Assembly: GCA_033065855.1 (NCBI GenBank)
Contig: JAVXUO010002233.1
Span: 62,001-126,000 of the forward strand
DNA: 64,000 bases
Source: Escallonia rubra
Taxonomy: Eukaryota > Streptophyta > Magnoliopsida > Escalloniales > Escalloniaceae
Direction: 5' to 3'
Shown piece by piece: positions 1 through 10,600 of this stretch. Below the pieces are notes generated by a model. That model ran no database searches and was not told where the DNA came from. It worked only from the letters and a program-made list of their open reading frames with translations. Position numbers and translations under genes: made by a program. Numbering within the stretch: position 1 is the stretch's first letter; each line of letters begins with the position of its first letter.

Positions 1-1030
1 GACCCGTACCCGAACCGACCCGTAAAATTCGGGGCGGTTACCGGGTACCCGGGTTTACCCGTTTATATTCCTATATATAAGACTTTTAGGGTTTTATTGT
101 TTTAACATCTTATTCTCAGATTCTCTCCTCTTTACTGATTGTCGCCGACCCTCCTCTTAAGTCTCTCTCTCTCTCTCTCTCTCTCTCACAGATCTGCCAA
201 AGTCATGACCACCCTACTCCACCCACGGCGCCACGTCAGCCAGTCACTCTCGATTCACCGCATCTCCGCCGCCTTCAGTCGGTCACTCAGTCACTCCATC
301 ACCTCGTCGCCACAGTTCGGTCACCCCCTGGCCCCGTTGCCACCGATCGGCCACCACCGTGGCCCCGTCACCAACGATCGATCACCGTCGTGGCCCCGTC
401 ACCAACGATCGGTCACCACTGTGGCCCCGTCACGACCGATCAGTCGCCACCGTCGCCGACCATCACTCCGCGTCTTGTGGTTGTTGGGTAGATCTTGATG
501 GTTGTTGATTGACTTGTTGGGTAGATCTTGATGGTGTCGTGTGTTCTTGATGTGCAGATTGTGTTTTTTTTTTTCAGATTGTTCAGGAGGTTTTTTTTTC
601 CGAGGGAAAGATGTTCAGATCTAATTGTTCAGATTGTTTTTTTCTTCCGATGAGAAGATGTTCAGATCAAATTGTTCAGATTTTTTCTTCTCTCCATTGA
701 AAAGATGTTCAGATTATTTTTTCTTCGATCGAAAGATGTTTAGATATTTGTGTAATGAATGTTGATGGAGAAACAATGAATTATTTGATTGTTGGAGGTT
801 AAAAAGTCTAATTAGTAGGAGATTAAAATATGTTTATTAAAAAAAAATTTAATGAGAAAACAGAGAAATTAATGATTTACCAGCGGGTAATATCCTACCC
901 GCAAAGGTAGGGTATGGGTTCTCAGAATTCTTACCCAGAAAAAAGCGGGTAAAATATACCCGACCCGATTTTACCCGTACCCAATCGGATTTTATCCGTA
1001 CCCGGCGGGTATACCCATTTGCCAGGTCTA
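1..1030. mobile_element. hAT-like element, right-hand part (left end outside window)
   Basis: The stretch starts with CCCG-rich sequence (GACCCGTACCCGAACC) and ends with a matching CCCG-rich block at 940-1030, finishing ATACCCATTTGCCAGGTCTA. Read in reverse this gives TAGACCTGGCAAATGGGTA, the style of terminus with GGCAAA followed by GGGTA/CGGGT repeats that is common in plant hAT transposons. Between the ends lie a CT-rich leader-like region, degenerate TTCAGAT repeats (540-740) and AT-rich DNA. No transposase is visible, so this copy is probably non-autonomous. The left terminus and the 8-bp target duplication cannot be checked because they fall outside the window. The family assignment is an inference from end sequence only. 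Confidence 0.4.
162..187. repeat. (TC)n microsatellite
   Basis: Uninterrupted CT/TC dinucleotide run inside a pyrimidine-rich leader-like stretch. It creates a spurious open frame across 139-498 with Ser/Leu repeats. Confidence 0.95.
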
Positions 1031-1427
1031 GCTGAACTATAGGAATAATGATGATGTGATATAACACATAAAATGACCCCAAGATAGACATGACATTGCA
1101 AAAATAGGGTGTTTACATGTGCTTATTGAAGTTAAATCGACCCGAATAAGGCTTGGCAAGCCAAACCAAAATATCTTTGTTTCCATTTTTGAAAACCAGA
1201 AACTGAGTTATATATAGATCTACAAGCCAAATGAAAACAAACAAAATTACTTTTCAATCAACATGGGTTTTTTGGATCTAAATATCTTACTCAAGGGGTT
1301 TGAAATAACTTTAAACTGGAGAACAAAAACTTTATAATACTTCAAAACAAGGATCCATCTTGAAGTAAAAATTATGTGTTTCGTACTTGGATTTACTTTG
1401 TAATCTAATTTGTTCAAAATTCTAGCC
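1031..1427. other. Flanking DNA between hAT-like end and CACTA element
   Basis: About 400 bp of AT-rich sequence with no coding or structural signal that I recognise. It is the left flank of the CACTA insertion and continues at 17539. Confidence 0.6.
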
Positions 1428-1430
1428 GAG

Positions 1431-1458
1431 CACTACAAAAAAAAGGGGTTTCGGCGAC
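1431..1458 (+). repeat. CACTA left terminal inverted repeat
   Basis: 28 bp, matching the right terminus at 17508-17535 in inverted orientation with a single mismatch (G versus A at position 17). It is the presumed transposase cleavage and binding end. Confidence 0.95.
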
Positions 1459-1730
1459 GCTTAATTTCCGACACTTCAAGAAATGTCGTAAATTAGTTAT
1501 AATGTGCGACAGTTCTAATGTAACGTCGGGTAATTTACGACACAAATATTTTTGGGTCGCAATTTTTTCGGCATTTTCATACATGCCACTTAATAAGCGT
1601 CGCTTTACTTTTTTGCGACACTAATGAAACAACATTTAAAAAAATGTCGCTTAATAGCGACACTTAAAGTGAAATGCTGTAACGCTTAAAGTAAAACGAC
1701 ACCGTTCTCTTTTAATTAAACGTGCATAAA
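1459..1730. repeat. CACTA left subterminal repeats
   Basis: Repeated short motifs around GTGCGACA, TTGCGACAC, AGCGACACTT and GTCGCTT in both orientations. In En/Spm elements such subterminal motifs are binding sites for the TnpA protein. Binding here is inferred from family knowledge. Confidence 0.8.
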
Positions 1731-1809
1731 ACGTCGGAAACCCAAAAAAAAGGTGGGAAGACTTGGCGCCCAATTTTCACAGACCACACTATTCATCTTC
1801 TCTCTCCCC

Positions 1810-2000
1810 AAATCAGCCCACGTACGTCTCTCCCGAAATCAGCCACCGCGCCCCTCTCTCCCCCCAAATCAGTGTTCCACAAACAGCCCCACGTACGTCT
1901 CTCCCGAAATCAGCCACCGCCCCTCTCTCCCCCCAAATCAGCGTTCCACAAACAGCCCCACGTACGTCTCTCCCCAAATCAGCCACCGCCCCTTTCTCCT
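1810..2000 (+). repeat. ~70-bp tandem repeats in CACTA leader
   Basis: Three near-identical copies containing CCCACGTACGTCTCTCCC and AAATCAGCCACCGC, separated by CCCCAAATCAG(C/T)GTTCC. The repeats open all three forward frames, so the short open frames here are not credible genes. They lie in the promoter or 5' leader of the transposase gene. Confidence 0.85.
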
Positions 2001-3733
2001 AAGTACGTCTCTCACTCTTGTAACCTTCATCTTGAATATATTCTTGAATATAATCCATAGACAATACAGAGTCGTAGTTTAACATTACTAACATTTCGAT
2101 TTTCATCCATTTAGAGGTAGAGAATGGAAGGGCCTGTAAGAGCGCAACCGTGAGAGAGCGTTCTTCTCTGGGTGGGAAGAATCATCATAACTAGTTTCAA
2201 CGCTGCTCAGAACTACAACATACGGAACATACACAAGCTTTTCAACACCAGAATCTTGATTGCCAAGCACTACGAGGAGAATTATCGCAAGCGACGAGCC
2301 GATTCTTAGCCGATACGCAACATCCGCCAATTTCAGGTTTGCCCATGTCCTAATTTTTGTTCTTCGTTCTTAAAATTGGGTTGATTTTGAAACCCCGTGG
2401 AAGTGAAGGGGTTAGAATTTTGTGGCAATTGATCGCTGGCTGGAATTTGATGGGATTTGAAACTCTCTTTTTAGCTTGGGCAGTGGATGATAATGCATGA
2501 ATTCAATTGTGAGTGTTTAAAGAATTCAATTGTGGGTGTATATGGTGCATCAATATTGTATTCCCCTTTCTATTCATGAACGAATCTTCTATGCAAAAAG
2601 GTCCCCAGTTTGTGAATGAGCTGTAGAGTTAAATTAGTGTTGGATTGATGTGTGCACATATGATATATGCGTGCAACTGTGGACGAGCTGTAGAGTTAAA
2701 TTGGTGTTTGAGGTGTTTTAGCATGAACATTTGAGCTCCTTGTAAGCACCTATTCAAGATAGATACACCATTAGATCTTCCCAAGAACAGTAATGGTGAA
2801 TAGGAGGAAAACATAACGAGGTCATAGCATGCAGTTACTTGTTAATTCGAGTTGGGATGTTCTCAGAGGACATTATCACAACAGGTACTTCCTTTAGGAT
2901 AGAAGATTCCTGCTTTTGTTTCAGACCCTACCTCTTTTGTCATGTTCATATTTAATCTGATCTATCCAAGAATAGATCTGAAGGTTAGAACATAAGAAAA
3001 CAACATTAACCTTGAAAGGATTAGCAAAATGGTTGCATTGTTCTCAGATTTACAGTGACATGAACAACGAGAACTGCTGAGACGAAGTGAAATAAAATGT
3101 AATTTTATGGAAGGAATAGATGAATGGATCAACAAGATACTCAAGATGACCAAACAAGTACCAAGCAAGAAGAGTTCTTCTCCCTTGTGAAGTAACTAGC
3201 ATGTTATTAGTAATAGGCACGAGTTTTTGCCTTTCAATTTTATGGCTTGTGGTGCTGTAGTTTAATTTCAATTTTGCCTTTCAATTTTTCATTTGTATTG
3301 CTGCTTATTGATTAGTTTGTCGTTGATCAGTTCGTGTTTAGCATATTTGGTTATTCTTAGCAATGTGTTATTTTTAGGAAATTGCTGAATTCAAGTTTGC
3401 TCAATACCCTTTTGCTGCCATTTTAAGTAGTTTTTTGTGAACATTTGGTGCATTACTGAGTTGATTTATTGTGATACTATACTAAGATGGATTTATTATT
3501 GCCACATTAACTAGATTTTACGTGAGTAGACTTGCAAAAGTTGACATAAAGACTTCCGTATTTGAAAAGAACTTCATATGCTGGCTTGTTTTGTCTACTA
3601 TTTCTCTTGCCTTGATGATCAAAAGAGTAAATTGACATTAAAAGAGGTTAACTAGCTGGGTAAGCTAGTCGTTTTATGTGATTTAAGGAAATATTTTTTT
3701 GTTCATTTGTACTCTCTCAGGCTCAAAGTCAAT
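2001..3733 (+). other. CACTA 5' leader / intron region upstream of transposase
   Basis: About 1.7 kb with stops in all frames and AT-rich, intron-like composition. It probably contains the untranslated first exon(s) and a long leader intron. I could not place splice sites with confidence and see no protein domain. Confidence 0.5.
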
Positions 3734-6700
3734 ATGGATAAGAGTTGGATTAATATACGGAACAGATTAGATCCTTTGTATGAGAAAGGGGCTGATGATT
3801 TTGTTAAGTTTGCCTCCAAGGATCGACCTAATGCCACAGAGATACTATGCCCATGCACAAAGTGTCGTAACATGAGATTCGTGAAGAAAGTAGATGTAGC
3901 AGAACATATTGTGGTCGATGGTTTTCTAAGTAGTTATACACATTGGATTTTCCATGGCGAATCATCATTGACTTCAAGTTCTATTCCTGAACCAGCCGTG
4001 GGTGACAGAACACAAGAAATGATAAGCGATGCTTTTGGCGTCCCTATGTTTAATCAGCTAGATGAGATAGGTAGTGGGGAAGGAAATGAAGATAGTGATG
4101 GGCTCGATGATGCAACTAAGAAGTTTTTCAATCTCGTAAAGGAAGCTGAAAAAGAGTTGTATCCGGGTTGTGAGAAGTATTCGACACTCTCGTTCCTTAT
4201 TTTGCTATTGAATATAAAGTGTCTTAGTGCAATGAGTGACAAGGTATTTACAATGTTGCTTAAGTTATTGAAAGATGCACTCCCTAGAGGCGAAACATTA
4301 CCGACGTCATTCTACGAAGCTCGAATGATAATTAGGAATTTAGGGCTTGATTATAAGAAGATACATGCATGCCCCAATGACTGCATGATATACTGGAAAG
4401 AGACAACTTATGAGCGCGAGTGTACACATTGTCATACCCCAAGATACAAGCAGTCAAAGGCTATGCCAAATGCTGATGAAGTTAAGGAAAGGAAGATACC
4501 CGCCAAGGTAGTGAGGTACTTCCCTTTGATACCAAGACTCCAGAGGTATTTCATGTAACCAAAGACAGCATCTCTCATGAGATATTATGCGGATAAGCGT
4601 ACTGATGATGGAGTTCTCAGGCAACCTGCTGATTCTCGTGCTTGGAAACATTTTGACGAGCTTCATCCAGATTTTGCGAGTGATCCACGCAATGTAAGAC
4701 TTGGATTGTCTTCGGATGGATTTAACCCATTCAGGAGTATGAATATAGCTCACAGCACATGGCCAGTAATTTTGATTCCATATAACTTGCCTCCCTGGAA
4801 TTGCATGAAACAACAATACATGATGATGTCCCTTCTAATAGATGGTCCCCAAGGACCAGGTAATGATATAGATGTGTACTTGCGTCCTTTGGTTGACGAG
4901 CTCAAGGAATTATGGATTAGTGTAGACACTTATGATGCAGCTAGCAATCAAATGTTTAAGATGCGCGCTTCATTGATGTGGACGATAAATGATTTTCCAA
5001 GATATGCAATCTTGTCGGGATATAGCACGAAAGGGAAGTTGGCGTGTCCTTTGTGTCATAGGTACACAAAGTCTCGTCGTTTGCGACATGGAAAAAAGGA
5101 GTGCTATCCGACACATCGTAGATGGTTGGATCAGGGACATAAGTTTCGAACAGATAAAGTTTCTTTTGATGGTAGAGTTGAATTAGATCCAAAGCCCATT
5201 CCATTATCTGGAGTTGAAGTCTATGAGCAAGTAAAGGACATAAAAAATGAGTTTGGTAAGTGTAAAGCTCAAGATAGTAAGAAGAGGAAAAGAGGCAACG
5301 ATGAGGACGACAATGAAGCACATAATTGGAAAAAGCTAAGTATATTCTTTGAGTTATCCTATTGGAAGGACAATTTGCTACGCCACAATCTCGATGTGAT
5401 GCATATTGAGAAAAATGTATGTGATAACATACTGTGGACGTTATTGAATATTGATGGTAGAGGTAAGGACAATTTAAATGCTCGCAATGATCTAAAGGAA
5501 ATGGGTATTCGAAAGGCACTGCATCCTCAACAACGGGCTGGTCACAAATTTTATTTGCCACCATCATCTTTCACATTGGACAATAAGAACAAATATGATA
5601 TGCTGAAAGTTTTGAAGCGGGTCAAAGTCCCAGATGGTTATGCTTCGAATATATCACGACGTGTCAATCTTCAAAAACGAAGTATTTCAGGACTCAAAAG
5701 TCACGACAACCATATTCTAATTCAACAACTTCTTCCTATCTCATTGCGAAGCGTGTTGCCAGAGAACGTAATGAAACCTGTGATTGAGCTAAGCAACTTT
5801 TTTAGGCAAATATGCTCAAAAGTCATGCATGTTGAAGAATTGAATCATATTCAGTCACGAATTGCGCTTACACTTTGCCACCTTGAGAGGATATTTTCGC
5901 CATCATTTTTCGATATCATGGAGCATTTGGTTATTCATTTAGCCGAAGAAGCTTTGATAGGTGGACCACCACAATACCGATGGATGTACCCTATTGAGAG
6001 GTGTGTTATTGCTTCCCAATTTATTTTTGTGTTACTTGTTAGTTATGACCTACGTGTGATAACTTTCTTATAGAGATTTGATTTGTTATTTTGGCATTAT
6101 AGATACCTTTTCACTCTTAAGGGCTATGTAAGGAATCGAAGTCGTCCAGAGTGTTCAATTGCAGAAGGATATTGGTTAGAAGAATGCGTTACATTTTGCT
6201 CAAGGTACTTAAATGATGATGTTGAGACAAAATTGAATCGACCAGTTAGGCTTGATGATGGCGGAGACAGTTCCATCAACTCAGTAGGAGGTCGCCCTTT
6301 AGGGGCATCAGAGGGATTTGTACTTGATGACATTTCATATGCACAGGCTCATCGATATGTTCTTGTCAATTCTGATGCAATAACTCAATATCGGCGGTGA
6401 GAATCTAACACAAATATGGTTTTTTCTCTATGTTTGCATGGTTTGGTAACTCAGTGTAATAATTTATGCAGTGAACATCATGCATCCATTAGAAGGAGCA
6501 ATCGTCGATTTCGACCTCATGATGTCAATAAAGTTCATAATGAGACATTCCGCATATGGTTTAGAAATCATGTAAGTAACATGAGTGTAGTATCCATTGC
6601 TTACCTTCAAGTTAAATCTAATATAAGTGCAATCTTTAACCTGAAACTTTTTTCACCATAAAAAATAGGTTCAAATGATGTACGAGGAAGGTGATGAGGC

Positions 6701-7380
6701 ATTATCAGAAGAAGCTATATCATTGGCAATGGGTCCTTTAAAAAAGGCAGAGAGATATACCGGATATGTTATAAATGGATTTAAGTATCATACGAAGGCT
6801 CGCGAGAGTAATAAAGCAACTCAGCATAGTGGGGTCATGGTTAAGGCAAATACGGATAGTTATGCAAGTGCAAGAGACATGAATCCTATAGTGGGAGATG
6901 TAAACTACTATGGAGTGTTGACAGACATCATTGTTCTACATTACTCTAAAAAGTTTAGGTTTGTGTTATTCAAGTGTGACTGGGTAGATAATGGTATTGG
7001 ACTTGTTGATCGAGATGGCTTGGGCTTTACACTTGTAAACTTCAACCATTTGGCACATTCGCAGAACATATCAAATGAACCGTATATATTTGCGTCTCAA
7101 GCTGAGCAAGTCTTTTACGTGCAAGATGCGGTGGATGAAGACTGGCACATTGTTGTCAAGACAAAACCAAGATACTTTTTTTTATCTTCTTGAAGAAAAA
7201 TCTCCAGACCAAGCTCGTAGCCAATATCATACCAATTTTTGGAATGAGCAAACTTTGGATGACTCAACATTCATATGTGATGAGGATGTAACCTGGGTTA
7301 GGCAAGATTTAGTTGGAATTGAAGTTAACCCCACACTGACTAATGATCCCAGGGAAAGGATAAAGAAGAAAAAAGCATGA
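3734..7380 (+). pseudogene. TNP2-type CACTA transposase (En/Spm TnpD family), interrupted
   Basis: This encodes the CACTA transposase. The ATG at 3734 starts a Transposase-associated domain (MDKSWI..., then CPCTKC and WIFHGE, residues ~1-80), followed by the TNP2 domain with FYEARMIIRNLGL, HACPNDCM, YFPLIPRLQRYFM, GVLRQPADS, DPRNVRLGL and STKGKLACPLC. Inferred introns at 6001-6102, 6397-6471 and 6572-6668 have GT-AG ends and keep the frame, joining IER to YLFTLKGYVRNR. The C-terminal exon from 6669 resembles DUF4218/DUF4216 regions (VNYYGVLTDII, LFKCDW). Two lesions are visible: an in-frame TAA at 4556-4558, with the same frame resuming directly after it, and a frameshift at the T-run near 7176, after which the other frame (LLEEKSPDQARS...) runs to the TGA at 7378. 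Otherwise the gene is well preserved, suggesting recent loss. Confidence 0.9.
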
Positions 7381-7652
7381 TAAGGGATGCTTAGCTGATA
7401 AATGAGCAATTGCTTTAGTATTTAAATGATTCCTTTTTCTTTTCTGGATACGCTATTAATGATTTTAGTTCTTTGCTTTCATCTTCTTTAGTTGCTATGC
7501 CACTTTCTTATACCGTGTTTGCGATGTAACCTTATGTGAAGTTCAAAGATTTGCTATGAACTGAAACAAAGTAGTCTTTCTCTATATATTCTATCTTGTT
7601 GCCTGTTAATCGGTGAAAAATAATTTGCTGTTTGTTGTACAACTTAGGCACA

Positions 7653-10600
7653 ATGGCAAGTGGTAGACGTGGGGCACAAAGGAGTGTAGGAGCTATGCCA
7701 AGCCCTAGTGATGAGCATCAAGATGAGCATCAAGAGCTCAATACCACCATGCCCGAGCCACCACAAGGTTGGGCAGCCGCTATTGCGGGTGGCACCTCGC
7801 CAACGAACAGGGAACCAACAAACAACAATCAAGAAGATTTTGAGCATGTGGCATGTATAATAACAAGAAATGTGTATAGTTTTGGCCTATCTTCTTTCAC
7901 TTACTACGCTGCAACTCTTGGGATGGAACTAATTTCTTTGTGTGGATATTTAATCTATGTGTTCCTTCTATCAAGAACAGTCCAATATATGTCAATAATT
8001 AAACAACTAGAGGCCTATAATTTTCATTTTATGTTCTGATTGTGCATATTCAGTCTGTTTATACGTTTGATTAGTTTTTTAATTCTGTTGTATTTATGTT
8101 ACTTGTGGAACTTTATAGCGTTTAAGAGAATGCTACAACGCTGTCATCTTCAATATAGTATTTAAGTGATATAAATGGAATGTCTTATAGCAGTAACTTG
8201 AATTTGATGAACAGATGTAAGCATGGAGCAACCAGATCAGATGCATACTCGAGGCCCGACAATGATGCATAGTGGGTGGGGTGAAAATGGAAGCATTTTG
8301 GAGATTCCAACTAATGAGCTTGGCCAACCAATTCTGGAACCAGGCACTAAACTTGCGTCACATTTGGGAGTTCTCGCACGCAATGGGATATTGGCGCCAC
8401 TAAATTATATCGAGTGGAGGAAGGTACCAAAGCTTAACAAGGATGCTATATGGAACCACATCAAGGTATGTGTGTGTGTGTGTGTGTAATAGCTGCAGTC
8501 ATTTGTTTCTATACTTAATAGCTGAAGTCATTTGTTTCTATACTCAATTGAGCTCTAGATTTGTTGTTCTTGTTCCAATGCAAGAGGTAACATCTGGGTT
8601 CACTGTTAAAGTTTTTGCCCCAGAGCGTAGCTCTCAATTTACAGGTTTTGTTGTAATGTTACAGAGCTGGAGCTCTACCTTTGTTGCTTTATGATCCAAT
8701 GCAATTTGAGCAGAGCTTTTTATAATATATATGGTTTACCATTGTTTTGCTGTGCTCTGAATTTACTGTTCATGGTTTAGATTTTAGAGTTTCCTGTAAT
8801 GTCTTAGCCTCAGCGAGCTGAGCTCGGGATATGTTGTGCTTTAATGTCACAGAACTGAGCTGAAAAATATTGCAGTAGCACCACCCTTGATGATTAGGAC
8901 TATGCAAGGAAGACCTTCAAGTTCCAAAAATATGAAATTAGATGTGACTACAATGACAGTATATTTTCTGATATACTTCTTGTCACATAGACAAGATTAT
9001 TCCTTTACTTCCCAGTACATGTTCTCTTTTAATTTAAGGTGTTGACGTGTCAATGTAGCTGAGGCTGTCCATAATTGGTGCAATTTGCTTAAGATGGTTG
9101 AATTTCATATGCAGTTTGCGAGTTGGAGGAACTCCATAACCTGTCTGGGCAGATGCTTAGGGTGGATAACTAGGATTAGGACTAAAGTGGGGGGCATAAA
9201 AAGCAAACTCAAAACAGGAAAAAGATAACAGCAATAAAACTATATTTAAGAAGCTAAAAATAACAGCAATAAAAGTACATTTAACAGCAAATAGGAAAAA
9301 GATAACAGCAATAACAGGTTGGAAGCTAAAAATAACAGCAATAAATACATTTAACAGCAAACAGGAAAAAGATAACAGCAAGAACAGCAACCTGTTATTG
9401 CTGTTCATGCATGTTCTTTTAGTTATGACACTTATTTTCTTTCACTTATACATGCAACCTGTTATACATGTGAATGTGTTGTTATTGGTGCTGGTTTTCT
9501 CATGCTGAAGTAGCGGTGATTGTGGGGGTTTAACATACTAACTTAGTAAGTGATGCCAAGGAAAGTGGGTTCGTACTTACGTGGAGGTGCCACAAAGGCT
9601 GCAGTCCGTGTCAGCTTCCAAGTATGCAAAGTGAGAGACAGCAAGGACGGAGTAAGGGCTGAGAACAAGGCTTCCTAGACAGGCCGTGAGGAATGGCAGT
9701 GCTACGAAGGCAAGGCTAAGACGAACAGGGCCGGCAGTCGATAGTCCAAGTCAGGGTCCGAGTCTAGGTCCAATGTTACGATCTTAAGCTATGTCCAATT
9801 TTATGTTTCTTTCTCTAGAATCCAAGAGCTCTCCAATTCTAGAGTGAGAAAGTGATTTTTGTGAGAATGAAGAAGAAGTCCTTTTTTGAGTTGTAAAGTT
9901 CACTATTTATAGAAAACAACGTACATATGTCATAAAGTGCCACATGTCATCCCCCCGGAAAGACACGTAAGCAGGGGGAACCAAAATACCGGTTCTCCGT
10001 TGGACTGCCGGTGCCCAAATTCGCCTTGCATGCCTCGCACAGCGTCGCTCTGCTTGTCTGAGAAGACTGACCATACCATGACGGCATGGTCAGAGTAAAC
10101 CCGTTGCCCCAGCCACCAATCCAAGCCCTTACTGAATCCCATGAGGTGCGTCAAGAGACGCGCAGATAACCTGACAGTGGTGAGGGTTACCCCTGTAGCC
10201 AACTGCCAGGCGGACTAGGCGCGATGCCCTCCAAGGACCTGCTCCCGTCCCGGAGTGACCCGGGGGTCATTGCCCTGGTGGTGTCGAAGATCGATAGTAA
10301 CATGAGCGGACATGGTCGCAGCTCAGTGCTCCGAGTCTGTGGCGAGGGGTCCTTGTGTCGGAGCCCCCTGTGACTGTGACGGCGATGGCTATGAGGTTGT
10401 GAGCCCATCCCGGTACGAGGGTCGAAGCCCCCTTGTGATTGAGACGGCGATGGCTATAAGGTTGTGAGCCCATCCCGGTACGAGGCCGAAGCCCCCTTGT
10501 GATTGAGACGGCGATGGCTATAAGGTTGTGAGCCCATCCCGGTACGAGGCCGAAGCCCCCCTTTTGATTGAGACGGCGATGGCTATAAGGTTGTGAGCCC

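Noticed and set aside
139-498. 119-codon Ser/His/Pro-rich frame
   Set aside because: Starts in a (TC)n run and has low-complexity content; no domain, and it lies within a hAT-like element.
1722-2082. Three overlapping Pro/Ser-rich frames
   Set aside because: All three frames are open because of ~70-bp tandem repeats in the CACTA leader; no support for translation.
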